Of a stretch of 64,000 bases of DNA, positions 28,189 to 37,492 are shown one piece after another. Every line of letters starts with the position of its first letter. The stretch's first letter is position 1. Below the pieces are notes generated by a model, which worked only from the letters and a program-made list of their open reading frames with translations, did not search any database and had not been told where the DNA came from. Both the position numbers and the translations under genes were made by a program. The DNA is from Clostridium sp. SM-530-WT-3G (GTDB taxonomy: Bacteria; Bacillota; Clostridia; Clostridiales; Clostridiaceae): assembly GCF_012843905.1 (NCBI RefSeq), contig NZ_JABAGC010000011.1, positions 17,798 through 81,797 on the forward strand, written 5' to 3'.

Positions 28189-31100
28189 TTACTTATTGCT
28201 TGTTAACTGAATTAACAATTCTCCTGTCTTAACCTGTTGACCTTCTTTAGCAAATATCTTTTCAACAACTCCATCCGTCGATGCTACAACATTTGTTTCC
28301 ATCTTCATCGCTTCTACAACAACAAGACTTTCACCTTCTTTTACTTGCTGACCTTCTGTAACTAAAACTTTGATTACATTTCCAGGTATACTAGCTCCAA
28401 TCTGCATCTTATCATCTGGATCAGCCATTATTGTAGAATCCTCACTTAAGTTAGCTTCAGCTCTTTCAGTTCTATCTTTAATCTTAATCGATCTTCTATT
28501 TCCGTTTATTTCAAAATCTAAAGTTCTAAATCCCTGCTTATCAAGTTTTCCAATTTCAATTAATTGAACAATCAGGATTTTACCTTCTTTAACTTCAATT
28601 TCGCTTGTTTCACCTTCTGAAAGCCCATGGAAAAATACATCACTTGCCATAAGTCTTACTTGACCATATTCCATAACATGCTTAATAAAATCTTCGAATA
28701 CTTCTGGATATAGAGCATAACTTAATATGTCTTGATTTGATGGTTTAAATTTATATTTATCTTCTAAATATTTAGCAATTTTGTCAAAATCTTCTGGAGG
28801 TAATAATTCACCTGGCCTTACTGTTATAGGTTCTTCACCCTTTAATACTAGTTTTTGAAGTTCTTTAGGGAATCCACCTTCTGGTTGACCCATCATTCCC
28901 TTAAAATATGAAACCACAGAATCTGGGAATGCCATATTCTTTCCTTTTTCAAATATATTTTCTGGAGTCAGGTCATTTTGAACCATAAATATAGCCATAT
29001 CTCCAACCATTTTAGATGATGGAGTAACTTTGATTATATCTCCTAACATTTCATTTACAGTTTTATACATCTTCTTAATATCATCAAATCTATGACCTAG
29101 CCCAAAGCTTTCAGCCTGTGGTTTTAAGTTTGAATATTGTCCACCAGGAATTTCGTATTTATAGATTTCTGTACTTCCTGATTTTAAATCTGATTCATAT
29201 TCACTGTATACAGGTCTTACTGTTTCCCAGTATTCAGAAAGTTTTTGTATTCCACCTAAATCAATTCCTGTATCTCTATCTGTATTTTTAAGAGCTGCCA
29301 CAACTGAGTTTAATGCTGGCTGACTTGTAAGTCCTGACATACTGTTATAAGCAGTATCAACTATATCTACTCCTGCATCTGCTGCCATAAGTATAGTAGC
29401 TACCCCATTACCTGTTGTGTCATGAGTATGAAGATGTATTGGCATAGAAACTTCATTCTTAAGTGCAGTAATAAGCTTCTTAGCCGCATAAGGTTTAAGT
29501 AAAGCAGACATATCTTTTATTGCTAAAATATGAGCTCCCATCTTTTCAATTTCCTTAGCCTTCTTAACATAATAATCAAGAGAATATTTATCTCTACTTT
29601 CATCTAAAATATCTCCAGTATAACAAAGTGCAACTTCAGCGACTTTTCCAGCCTTAAGAACTTCATCAAGAGACACTTCAATTCCCTTTAACCAGTTAAG
29701 CGAATCAAATATTCTAAATATATCTATTCCACTCTTTGCACTTTCTTTTATAAACTCTCTAATAACATTATCAGGATAATTCTTATACCCAACTGCATTT
29801 GCTCCTCTTAAAAGCATTTGGAACATTACATTTGGAATTCTCTTTCTAAGAGACTCAAGCCTCTGCCATGGTGATTCTTTAAGGAATCTGTATGCAGTAT
29901 CAAATGTTGCTCCTCCCCACATTTCTAAAGAGAATAAATCTTGGCCATAATATGCTGTAGATTTGGCAATCTTACTCATATCAACGCTTCTAACTCTTGT
30001 AGCTAAAAGTGACTGCTGAGCATCTCTCATAGTTGTATCTGTAAGAAGTAATTTTTTCTGACTCTTAATGTAATCTACTACACCTTGAGGTCCTTGTTCA
30101 TCTAAAATCTGCTTTGTACCTCTTAAATCTTTTACAACATCTCCACTTATATGAGGAATTACTGGTACATCAAATTCCTTCTTATTTCCCTTAGTCACAT
30201 TAACTATTGTATTTCCTACAAATTTGAGAACTCTGTGTTCTTCATCAGTTCTTGGATTTATATCAAATAATTGTGGATTATCTGCAATAAAGTTTGTATC
30301 ACAAGTTCCCTTTCTAAATTGTTCATTATTTAATACATTAATAAGGAAATCTACATTTGTTTTAACTCCTGAAATAGTGAGTTCCTTAATTGAACGTATA
30401 GATTTTCTTATAGCATCTTCAAATGTCCTTGAATATGCAGTAGTCTTTACAAGAAGACTATCATAATAAGGACTTATTATAGCTCCAGCAAATCCGTTAC
30501 CACCATCATGTCTTATACCAAAACCAGCTCCACTTCTATATACATCAATTCTTCCTGTGTCTGGAGCAAAATTATTAGCAGGATCTTCTGTAGTTATTCT
30601 ACATTGAATTGCATATCCTCTAGGTTTAATTGCATCTTGAGATGGAATCCCAATTTCTTTTGAATCTAATGTATATCCTTCTGCAACTAATATTTGACTT
30701 TGAACAAGATCAATTCCAGTTATCATTTCAGTTACAGTATGTTCAACTTGAATTCTTGGGTTCATTTCTATAAAATAATGATTTCCACTTGCATCAAGTA
30801 AAAACTCTAATGTACCTGCACTTCTATAATTAACTGATTTAGCAATCTTAAGAGCATCATTACATATGTTTTCTCTCTGCTCATCTGTAAGTACAAGAGA
30901 TGGAGTAAATTCTACAACTTTCTGATGTCTTCTTTGAATAGAACAATCTCTTTCATATAGATGTACAATATTTCCATACTTATCTCCAAGTATTTGTACT
31001 TCTATATGCTTTGGTCTTTCTATGTATTTTTCAATATAAATATCATCTATACCAAAAGCTTTTTTAGCTTCATTTTTAGCATTTCTATAGTTTTCAAGAA

Positions 31101-31641
31101 GCTCTTCTTCTTTTCTAACTATTCTCATACCTCTACCACCACCACCAGCAGCAGCTTTAACCATTACTGGATATCCACAGTACCTAGCAGCTTCTAAAGC
31201 TTCTTCTTCAGTTTCAACTGGCTTTTCTAAACCTGGAATTACGGGTACTCCTACACTTTCAGCAACAAGTTTAGATTGAATTTTATCTCCCAGCTTTTCC
31301 ATCATTTCTGGCTTTGGTCCTATGAATTCTATTCCTGCTTCTTCGCATCTTCTTGCGAATTCAGGATTTTCAGATAAAAATCCATAGCCTGGATGAATAG
31401 CATCAACGTGCTTCTTTACTGCAAGGTTAATAATTTCATCAATATTTAAATAGGCTTCAACTGGTCCTTTATTTCTTCCTATTAAATAAGATTCGTGAGC
31501 TTTAGTTCTGAAAAGAGAATATTTATCCTCTTCTGTATATATAGCTACTGTTCGTATGCCAAGTTCATGACATGCCCTAAAAATTCTTATTGCAATTTCA
31601 CCTCTGTTTGCAACTAAAACTCTTTTAAACTTTCTCCCCAA
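28189..31641 (-). CDS. pyc: Pyruvate carboxylase
   Basis: A 1150-residue single-chain enzyme that makes oxaloacetate from pyruvate, bicarbonate and ATP. The N-terminal biotin carboxylase (about 1-450) carries VLVANRGEIAIRIFRA, the ATP-grasp GGGGRGMRIV loop and ERDCSIQRRHQKV. The central carboxyltransferase barrel (about 530-830) carries TTMRDAQQSLLATR and HLHTHDTTGNG. The last 70 residues are the biotinyl domain with Lys1113 in EAMKMETN. Start is TTG at 31641 with AAAGGAG; no ATG lies nearby. The gene is monocistronic, followed by a terminator. Role: refilling the TCA-branch precursors aspartate and glutamate. Confidence 0.97.
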   Translation of the reverse strand: MGRKFKRVLVANRGEIAIRIFRACHELGIRTVAIYTEEDKYSLFRTKAHESYLIGRNKGPVEAYLNIDEIINLAVKKHVDAIHPGYGFLSENPEFARRCEEAGIEFIGPKPEMMEKLGDKIQSKLVAESVGVPVIPGLEKPVETEEEALEAARYCGYPVMVKAAAGGGGRGMRIVRKEEELLENYRNAKNEAKKAFGIDDIYIEKYIERPKHIEVQILGDKYGNIVHLYERDCSIQRRHQKVVEFTPSLVLTDEQRENICNDALKIAKSVNYRSAGTLEFLLDASGNHYFIEMNPRIQVEHTVTEMITGIDLVQSQILVAEGYTLDSKEIGIPSQDAIKPRGYAIQCRITTEDPANNFAPDTGRIDVYRSGAGFGIRHDGGNGFAGAIISPYYDSLLVKTTAYSRTFEDAIRKSIRSIKELTISGVKTNVDFLINVLNNEQFRKGTCDTNFIADNPQLFDINPRTDEEHRVLKFVGNTIVNVTKGNKKEFDVPVIPHISGDVVKDLRGTKQILDEQGPQGVVDYIKSQKKLLLTDTTMRDAQQSLLATRVRSVDMSKIAKSTAYYGQDLFSLEMWGGATFDTAYRFLKESPWQRLESLRKRIPNVMFQMLLRGANAVGYKNYPDNVIREFIKESAKSGIDIFRIFDSLNWLKGIEVSLDEVLKAGKVAEVALCYTGDILDESRDKYSLDYYVKKAKEIEKMGAHILAIKDMSALLKPYAAKKLITALKNEVSMPIHLHTHDTTGNGVATILMAADAGVDIVDTAYNSMSGLTSQPALNSVVAALKNTDRDTGIDLGGIQKLSEYWETVRPVYSEYESDLKSGSTEIYKYEIPGGQYSNLKPQAESFGLGHRFDDIKKMYKTVNEMLGDIIKVTPSSKMVGDMAIFMVQNDLTPENIFEKGKNMAFPDSVVSYFKGMMGQPEGGFPKELQKLVLKGEEPITVRPGELLPPEDFDKIAKYLEDKYKFKPSNQDILSYALYPEVFEDFIKHVMEYGQVRLMASDVFFHGLSEGETSEIEVKEGKILIVQLIEIGKLDKQGFRTLDFEINGNRRSIKIKDRTERAEANLSEDSTIMADPDDKMQIGASIPGNVIKVLVTEGQQVKEGESLVVVEAMKMETNVVASTDGVVEKIFAKEGQQVKTGELLIQLTSNK

Positions 31642-31865
31642 TTTAAAACAACTCCTTTGTTATTTTTCAAATATGAAGCTTTTTATTTAAAAAATTTCAT
31701 ATTTACTCCTTTATAAATATTTTTAATAATATTATTTAAATTATAGCACATTTTTACTATTTTATATATATTTTATACTTGTTTAAGTTAAATATTTTCC
31801 TATCATATAGATTTTAATTATTTTTTCATTTATTATTCACCTTTTTCTATATTCAATAAAAAAAT
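31642..31865. other. Leader region of pyruvate carboxylase
   Basis: AT-rich promoter region with the ribosome site AAAGGAG next to the gene. No ORF or structured RNA is recognised. Confidence 0.4.
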
Positions 31866-31904
31866 AATAGATTGATTTTATAATCTATTTAAAATCAATC
31901 TATT
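31866..31904 (-). terminator. Terminator of the 74-residue hypothetical gene
   Basis: The perfect arms AATAGATTGATTTT and AAAATCAATCTATT are followed on the minus strand by ATTTTTTATTG. Confidence 0.78.
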
Positions 31905-32041
31905 ACAAAGCCTTATATTAATATAAATTTTAATTCTATGTTTGCAATTTTCTCATTTAAAAACTTGCATTAATTTTATACATAAAGTATTAAATTATAA
32001 TACTATTATTACTTATTAACTAATTAAATAATATTTAACTC

Positions 32042-32266
32042 CTATTCAGCATTTACGCTAAAAAACAATGCTTGTCCTAATGGTGTGCTTTTAATATGAG
32101 ATTTTATAAGCTTCGCAGCCTTACTATCATCATCATAAGTAGAATCAAAATGTAATTTAAGCCCTTGCTTATTTTTAAATTTAAAATGTTTTTGTCCGTC
32201 TATTTCCATATCTTCTACCATTTTAATAACTTCATCTTGCCTTAATGCACAGTTAATTAATATCAT
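32042..32266 (-). CDS. Small conserved-looking hypothetical protein, 74 residues
   Basis: ATG with GGGG upstream, a terminator downstream, and a promoter-like pair TTGACA/TATAAA (18-base spacing) at 32432-32437 and 32408-32413 all support a gene. The product is compact, with alternating charged strands (MILINCALRQDEVIKMVEDM) and a hydrophobic C-terminus. It has one Cys and no membrane segment. Function unknown. Confidence 0.7.
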   Translation of the reverse strand: MILINCALRQDEVIKMVEDMEIDGQKHFKFKNKQGLKLHFDSTYDDDSKAAKLIKSHIKSTPLGQALFFSVNAE

Positions 32267-32493
32267 TTATATACCCCATTTCTATTTTTATTTTAATATA
32301 AGGTTACTTCTTAGATAGTCTTATATCCAGGAAAAGTATAACATATTTTATATTATTTTCAATCAATCTTCTACACCAACACTACAATTCAACTATCAAA
32401 AACAAAGTTTATATATAGTTCCATGTGGAAATGTCAAAGTAAATGTATTATATACATCATTTTCTTAAGAATATATCATCTTACAAAAAAAAT

Positions 32494-32531
32494 CCCCTTA
32501 GTAAAAGAAAATTTTCTTCACCTACTAGAGG
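32494..32531 (-). terminator. Terminator of the 72-residue hypothetical gene
   Basis: CCTCTAGTAGG pairs with a CTTACTAAGGGG-type arm around an AGAAAATTTTCT core, followed on the minus strand by ATTTTTTTTG. Confidence 0.68.
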
Positions 32532-32597
32532 ACTAAAAATATATATTAATTTTTATACAAATAAAAAATAACCCTACAAAGATAATTACTTATTAAG

Positions 32598-32816
32598 TTA
32601 AATTCCTTCAAATATTATCAATCCTTCATCCTGAGATATTATTCCCATTTCCTCAAGCTTATCTAATTCCCTATTAAAATCAAAACTATTTATCTCCTTA
32701 GCATTTGGGTATATTTTATTTTTTTCAAAGTGCCTCTTTAATTCAAAATAGCTTATTTCCCTTACATCCATAAGCATTTTTATTATTGCTGATGAATATG
32801 TTGAAATATTATCCAT
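32598..32816 (-). CDS. Small hypothetical protein, possibly winged-helix, 72 residues
   Basis: ATG with a perfect GGAGG at seven-base spacing and a terminator after the stop. The sequence is helix-rich (SAIIKMLMDVREISYFELKRH) and ends with LDKLEEMGIISQDEGLIIFE, a pattern like the recognition helix and wing of small winged-helix regulators. That is inference from pattern only. Confidence 0.7.
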   Translation of the reverse strand: MDNISTYSSAIIKMLMDVREISYFELKRHFEKNKIYPNAKEINSFDFNRELDKLEEMGIISQDEGLIIFEGI

Positions 32817-33030
32817 AATGCTACCTCCAAACTTTACAAATATATAATAATATTTATGACGAAGATATAAATATTAGAACATTCCTATATAGTATGAAAT
32901 TTATTAAGTTATATTATCTATATTTCTAAAGCGCATGTTATTCTTTAGCTCTATTGGTTTAAAATAATCAATTATAGTCAAAACTATACAATATCGTAAC
33001 ACTTTATATATAATTACTTGTCAAATTTTG

Positions 33031-33082
33031 ATTAATATTGTATATATTAATTGTTCTGATATAATAAATCTGATATAATAAT
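33031..33082. promoter_or_regulatory. Inverted and direct repeats upstream of the HNH-like gene
   Basis: ATTAATAT and ATATTAAT (8-base arms, 5-base gap) lie at 33031-33051. They are followed by two direct copies of TCTGATATAATAA at about 33055-33082, each containing a -10-like TATAAT. Probably the promoter/operator of the next gene. Confidence 0.45.
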
Positions 33083-33115
33083 ACGATGTTTATAAATTAA
33101 TTTAAACATGCTATT

Positions 33116-33781
33116 TTGAAAGAGGTGTTCATTATTAATACTAATAAAAAAGCAAAAGACAATAAATATACTACAAAAGATGTTCTTACTGAAATTACTG
33201 TTTACAAAAAAGATGGAACAGAATTTATTTGCAAGATAGATACTTTTGATGCAGAAAGAGTTAAAAATGCTGGTCCTTGGTTTGCAGAATGGCACAAGGA
33301 TTTTAATAATTACTTAGTCCAAAGACTTATAACTACAACTGTCAATGGAAAAACTAAGCGTACTAAACAAACTATACAAAGTTTTATCTTAGATGTTGAT
33401 CCAAGAACTCCAATAAAACACTTAAATGGAAATACTTTAGACAACAGAAAAAATAATCTTGAAATATATAACAGATACTCAAAAAATGACTGCGAAAAAA
33501 TAGATCATGAAACTATGGGTATAATTCTAAGAGATAAATTCGGTAATCCAAAAGATACTGCATTAATTGATATGGATGATGTAAATGATGTTGTTAAAGA
33601 TGGTTACAATTGGGTTACATATAGAAAAGGTAATGAACTTATGGTAGTTGCCAACACAAAAAATGGCAGAATTCGTTTAGATGAGTTCATAATGGAACCT
33701 GAAGAAGGTACAAAAATCCATCATATAAATTTAAATCCTCTAGATAATAGAAGAAAAAACTTAGAAATTAAAGAACTTTAA
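33116..33781 (+). CDS. Protein with two tandem HNH-like modules
   Basis: About 215-221 residues built from two related halves. Each half has an IDxxDxxxV..Y/PW strand-helix unit and ends in an HNH_3-type core: IKHLNGNTLDNRKNNLEI in the first and IHHINLNPLDNRRKNLEI in the second. In typical phage and intron-type endonucleases the core reads VDHINGN.LDNRR.NLR. Here the Asp before the His is Lys or His, and the upstream LHR is IQS or LDE, so catalysis may be weakened. The translation start is odd: TTG 33116 has no ribosome site, while AGAGGTG at 33121-33127 points to ATT at 33134. A DNA-binding role is inferred. Confidence 0.72.
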   Translation: MKEVFIINTNKKAKDNKYTTKDVLTEITVYKKDGTEFICKIDTFDAERVKNAGPWFAEWHKDFNNYLVQRLITTTVNGKTKRTKQTIQSFILDVDPRTPIKHLNGNTLDNRKNNLEIYNRYSKNDCEKIDHETMGIILRDKFGNPKDTALIDMDDVNDVVKDGYNWVTYRKGNELMVVANTKNGRIRLDEFIMEPEEGTKIHHINLNPLDNRRKNLEIKEL

Positions 33782-33789
33782 TTATAATA

Positions 33790-33829
33790 ATACCTTGAAA
33801 TCTCTAAATATAGAGTATTTCAAGGCATT
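33790..33829 (+). terminator. Terminator of the HNH-like gene
   Basis: The arms ATACCTTGAAAT and ATTTCAAGGCAT pair with one mismatch and are followed by TATTTTTTTC. Confidence 0.8.
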
Positions 33830-34005
33830 ATTTTTTTCATATACTATTTAGTATAAAATAATTCCCCAGCAAAAAATAAACAAACATTATAGTCCATAAG
33901 ATTTATTTTCTTTTACATATTTTGTATATTTTTCTATTTTTATTTTAATGATTTAGGTGTAAACTATTAATATGAGAATTATATGACAAATATGAGGTGA
34001 TTTAT

Positions 34006-34662
34006 TTGACTATTTTTAAAATACTACTAGGTGATATAACAAAACTTAAATTTGATGCTATTGTAAATGCAGCAAATACCTCTCTTCTTGGGGGAGGAGG
34101 GGTCGATGGTTCTATCCACAAAGCATGTGGAAATAGACTTTTAGACGAGTGCAGAGAACTTAAGGGCTGTATGACAGGTAATTCAAAAATAACTCAATCA
34201 TATGACCTTACAGACAAAGGTGTATACTGGGTAATTCATACTGTTGGTCCAATTTATAGAAATAACGGAACAGAAGAAAAATATTTAAGAAGTGCATACA
34301 GAACTGCATTGAATTTAGCAGCTGACTATTCATCAGTTTATACAAAACAATACAATAATATACTCGAGAATTATATTTGTAGTTTCAAAAATAATGAACT
34401 TTTTGGTGAAAAGAAAAAAGAAATATTAATCAATGAATGTAATGATTATATAAAAAATCACCCTATAAAAACTCTTGCATTTCCTTCAATAAGCACTGGA
34501 GCATATGGGTATCCATTAGAAAAAGCATGCACAATTGCCTTGGATGAAATAACTACATTTATAAATAATAATCCGGAGATTTTTGATGAAATTGCTATGG
34601 TATGCTATGATCAAAAAACATATGATGCTTTTACACATGCCTACAATGAGCAATTTAATTAA
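34006..34662 (+). CDS. Macrodomain protein (ADP-ribose-linked deacetylase-like)
   Basis: Start TTG at 34006, six bases after GAGGTG, gives 218 residues. The macrodomain core is clear: GDITKLKFDAIVNAANTSLLGGGGVDGSIH near the N-terminus (the DAIVNAAN and GGGVDG loops bind ADP-ribose), and TLAFPSISTGAYGYP later (phosphate loop). Known relatives hydrolyse O-acetyl-ADP-ribose or remove ADP-ribose from proteins. About 35-40 extra residues (YTKQYNNILENYICSFKNN and on) are inserted before the last core strands compared with the 177-residue E. coli YmdB. No ADP-ribosyltransferase or toxin gene is adjacent. Confidence 0.9.
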   Translation: MTIFKILLGDITKLKFDAIVNAANTSLLGGGGVDGSIHKACGNRLLDECRELKGCMTGNSKITQSYDLTDKGVYWVIHTVGPIYRNNGTEEKYLRSAYRTALNLAADYSSVYTKQYNNILENYICSFKNNELFGEKKKEILINECNDYIKNHPIKTLAFPSISTGAYGYPLEKACTIALDEITTFINNNPEIFDEIAMVCYDQKTYDAFTHAYNEQFN

Positions 34663-34689
34663 GAAGTTTATTTTTTAATATTAACCATC

Positions 34690-34739
34690 AAAAAAGGACT
34701 TGCTTAGAAATAGAGGTAAAAATTCTAAGTAGTCCTTTT
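34690..34739 (+). terminator. Terminator of the macrodomain gene
   Basis: The arms AAAAAAGGACT and AGTCCTTTT plus an inner CTTAGAA/TTCTAAG form a strong hairpin after the stop. Confidence 0.8.
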
Positions 34740-34820
34740 AAAATACTATATATGGGGCTTCTTTGGGGATTTTTTAATTTTATAAAATAAATATAAATTT
34801 AAAAAAAGATTTTTTTATTT

Positions 34821-34856
34821 CTGCCCATAAAGCTTTTGCGAACCATTTATGGGCAG
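34821..34856 (-). terminator. Terminator of the reverse rubrerythrin gene
   Basis: The perfect arms CTGCCCATAAA and TTTATGGGCAG are followed on the minus strand by AAATAAAAAAATC. Confidence 0.75.
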
Positions 34857-34879
34857 ATTAAATATACATATTATAGTTA

Positions 34880-35422
34880 TTATCCAAAATATCTATTTAA
34901 TAATCCTTCAAAAGCTTTTCCATGTCTAGCTTCATCCTTAGCCATTTCATGAACTGTATCATGGATAGCATCTAAGTTAGCTTTTTTAGCTCTTAAAGCC
35001 AAATCAAATTTTCCTTCTGTAGCACCATTTTCAGCAGCTACTCTTAATTCTAAGTTCTTCTTAGTTGAGTTTGTAACAACTTCTCCTAATAATTCAGCAA
35101 ACTTAGCAGCATGTTCAGCTTCTTCGTAAGCAGCTTTTTCATAATACATTCCTACTTCAGGATATCCTTCTCTATGAGCAACTCTAGCCATTGCTAAATA
35201 CATACCAACTTCAGTACATTCTCCTTCAAAGTTAGCTCTTAAATCAGCTAGTATATCGTCTGAAACACCTTCTGCGATTCCTACTACATGTTCACAAGCC
35301 CAAGTTCTTTTACCTGTTTCTTCTATGAACTTATCAGCTGGTGCTCCACATATTGGACATTTTTCTGGAGCTGCTTCTCCTTCATAAACATAACCACATA
35401 CTGTACAAACAAATTTTTTCAT
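34880..35422 (-). CDS. Reverse rubrerythrin (oxygen/peroxide reductase)
   Basis: A 180-residue protein with the rubredoxin domain first: Cys6, Cys9, Cys22 and Cys25 in CTVCG and CPICG bind one iron. The four-helix diiron domain follows, with Glu/His clusters in [22 protein letters not shown] and [17 protein letters not shown] and again near the C-terminus ([12 protein letters not shown]). This order, inverted relative to classical rubrerythrin, defines revRbr, which in C. acetobutylicum is a main NADH-dependent O2/H2O2 scavenger under PerR control. Strong AGGAGG. A PerR-like box lies upstream. Length matches the family. Confidence 0.95.
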   Translation of the reverse strand: MKKFVCTVCGYVYEGEAAPEKCPICGAPADKFIEETGKRTWACEHVVGIAEGVSDDILADLRANFEGECTEVGMYLAMARVAHREGYPEVGMYYEKAAYEEAEHAAKFAELLGEVVTNSTKKNLELRVAAENGATEGKFDLALRAKKANLDAIHDTVHEMAKDEARHGKAFEGLLNRYFG

Positions 35423-35442
35423 AATTTCATCCTCCTAATTTC

Positions 35443-35490
35443 TAAGTAATTTATTATTTTTAAGTAATTTATTATTTTTTAGTAATTATT
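35443..35490. repeat. Short AT-rich tandem repeat in the revRbr leader
   Basis: About two and a half copies of a 19-base unit (TAAGTAATTTATTATTTTT) lie between the revRbr ribosome site and the PerR-like box. Confidence 0.6.
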
Positions 35491-35521
35491 TAATAGTTTT
35501 ATTTCCTTCACTGTGATTATT

Positions 35522-35536
35522 ATATAATAATTATTA
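35522..35536. promoter_or_regulatory. PerR-box-like site upstream of reverse rubrerythrin
   Basis: ATATAATAATTATTA matches the PerR consensus TTATAATnATTATAA at 12 of 14 defined positions. PerR control of revRbr is known in clostridia. The very AT-rich background makes chance matches possible. Confidence 0.5.
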
Positions 35537-35805
35537 TCCATTGTAAATATATAAAATAAATTTTTTATACTTTTTAGATTTTATTCCAGTAAATTTAAAT
35601 TTTTTTATTAATATCTTGCTATCCTTTATCTTCTTAATAATTCTTGTCTTAGTTTTATAAAAAATTCACATACACTTTATAAATATATGTCTTCAAAAAG
35701 TTAATATTATCTAAAATTTTTATTAAGATATATGTAGAACTGTATTAAATAGTTTATAATTGATTATATATACACAAATACTAAATTTAATAAGGAGTGT
35801 TTTTA

Positions 35806-36699
35806 TTGTTTGGATACATTACTCCACTTAAGGCAGAATTAAAAGTTAAAGATTTTGAAAGATTTAAGTGCTATTATTGTGGACTCTGTTGTCAGATAAA
35901 ACAACAATTTGGGAATATTCCAAGAATGTCATTAAATTATGATATGACTTTCCTTGCCCTACTCATTGACGGAATTAGTCCTGAAGAAATTAAAACAGAT
36001 TCTCACATATGCATTCTTCATCCAACTGAAAAGAAAACTATAATTATTGATAATAAACCATTAGCTTATGCAGCTGCTATAAATCTTGCATTGTTTTATT
36101 ACAAACTTATAGATGATGTTAACGATGATAAAAATTTAAAAAGTAGAATATCTGCAATGGTTTTATCTCCATATAGAAAAAAATTTTCAAATGCAATACT
36201 TAAAACAGATGAAAGAATAAAAGAATGTATCATGAAATTAAATAATCTTGAAACAACAAAGAATTTTACTTCAATAGATGAAATATGCCATCCATTCAGT
36301 GATCTTGTAGGTATTGTACTCCGAGATTATCCTTTTGAACTTTCACAAGATTGTAAAGAACTGAGATATACACTTTATACTTTAGGTTATTCTATAGGAA
36401 AATGGATTTATTTAATTGATGCTATTGATGATTTAGAAGAAGATATGAAAGCAAAAAAATTCAATCCTATAAATTTTCTATATAATAAGGGAGATTTAGA
36501 GTATAATAAGTTTATTGAATTAATCAAACCTAAAATTGAATTTACCATATTAAATTGTGGATATACATGCATGGAAAATTTAATGAAATTAGACTTAAAA
36601 CGTAATAAAGATATCTTATATAATATAATCGAATTAGGATTAATGGATAAATATATAAGAGTAACAAATAATAATAATTCTAAAGACACTAAAAAATAA
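35806..36699 (+). CDS. DUF5685-family protein
   Basis: I take TTG at 35806, with AAGGAG nine bases before, giving 297 residues. Near the N-terminus is a Cys cluster CYYCGLCCQIKQQFG, followed by a helical body with an isoprenoid-synthase-like acidic pair (KLIDDVNDD) and the family motif DAIDDLEEDMKAKKFNP. The family is uncharacterised; the Cys cluster suggests metal or Fe-S binding. It is followed after 17 bases by a J-domain gene on the same strand, a pairing that hints at a shared role. No signal peptide. Confidence 0.85.
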   Translation: MFGYITPLKAELKVKDFERFKCYYCGLCCQIKQQFGNIPRMSLNYDMTFLALLIDGISPEEIKTDSHICILHPTEKKTIIIDNKPLAYAAAINLALFYYKLIDDVNDDKNLKSRISAMVLSPYRKKFSNAILKTDERIKECIMKLNNLETTKNFTSIDEICHPFSDLVGIVLRDYPFELSQDCKELRYTLYTLGYSIGKWIYLIDAIDDLEEDMKAKKFNPINFLYNKGDLEYNKFIELIKPKIEFTILNCGYTCMENLMKLDLKRNKDILYNIIELGLMDKYIRVTNNNNSKDTKK

Positions 36700-36716
36700 A
36701 AAGGAGAGATTTATAA

Positions 36717-37358
36717 ATGAATCCATATGAAGTACTAGGTGTCAAACCTGGAGCAAGCCAAGATGAAATAAAAAGCGCTTATAGAAAACTTATTAAAAAA
36801 TATCATCCTGATCAATATGGTGATAATCCCCTTAAGGATTTAGCTCAGGAAAAAATGATTGAAATAAATGAAGCATATGATGCTTTAACTAAGAATGGTG
36901 GAAATAGTTATAACTCATCCAGCAGTTATTCTTCAAATACTTCTTCACAAAGCTATGGAAATACATATAGTTCTAATAACTCATATACTAATACTTCTGC
37001 TGATTTTATGCAGATAAGACAGATGATAAATTCAAGAAACTTTTCTGGTGCTGAAAGCAGATTAAATTCAATAACCAATAGAAATGCAGAATGGCACTTC
37101 TTATATGGTGCAGTAATGTTAAACAAAGGTTGGTATGATTCTGCTCTTGAGCATATGACTACAGCTGTAAATATGGATCCTAACAATTTCGAATACAGAC
37201 AAGGATTAAATTCTTTAAGACAAAGAGGAACAAGCTACGCTAATCCATATTACAGAAAAACAAACAATAATACTGACGCATGTGATTGCTGTATAAATCT
37301 TTGGTGTTTAGATTCACTATGCGAATGTGCTGGTGGTGACCTCATATCATGCTGCTAA
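36717..37358 (+). CDS. DnaJ-domain protein with TPR-like C-terminus
   Basis: 213 residues. Residues 1-65 form a J-domain with the essential HPD triplet ([10 protein letters not shown]), which stimulates Hsp70/DnaK ATPase. A Ser/Asn/Tyr-rich linker follows (about 66-95), then a helical repeat region ([40 protein letters not shown]) resembling TPR. The tail holds paired Cys ([25 protein letters not shown]) that could bind metal. It lacks the G/F and zinc domains of true DnaJ. It is probably co-transcribed with the DUF5685 gene. Confidence 0.88.
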   Translation: MNPYEVLGVKPGASQDEIKSAYRKLIKKYHPDQYGDNPLKDLAQEKMIEINEAYDALTKNGGNSYNSSSSYSSNTSSQSYGNTYSSNNSYTNTSADFMQIRQMINSRNFSGAESRLNSITNRNAEWHFLYGAVMLNKGWYDSALEHMTTAVNMDPNNFEYRQGLNSLRQRGTSYANPYYRKTNNNTDACDCCINLWCLDSLCECAGGDLISCC

Positions 37359-37390
37359 TTCCTTATAGGATTTCTCTTCATACTTAATAT

Positions 37391-37421
37391 AAATTGAAAT
37401 CTCTTTACGAGGTTTCAATTT
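37391..37421 (+). terminator. Terminator of the DUF5685-DnaJ pair
   Basis: The arms AAATTGAAA and TTTCAATTT are perfect, with the tail ATTTAAAC; moderate strength. Confidence 0.6.
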
Positions 37422-37492
37422 ATTTAAACAACAAAATATAAAATAAACTTCATCTTTTGAATTTTATTTAAAAAGGAGGATTATAAAATTCC

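Noticed and set aside
28189..31641. Possibility that this is a transcarboxylase or oxaloacetate decarboxylase
   Set aside because: The single chain with ATP-grasp biotin carboxylase, central barrel and C-terminal biotinyl domain is specific to pyruvate carboxylase.
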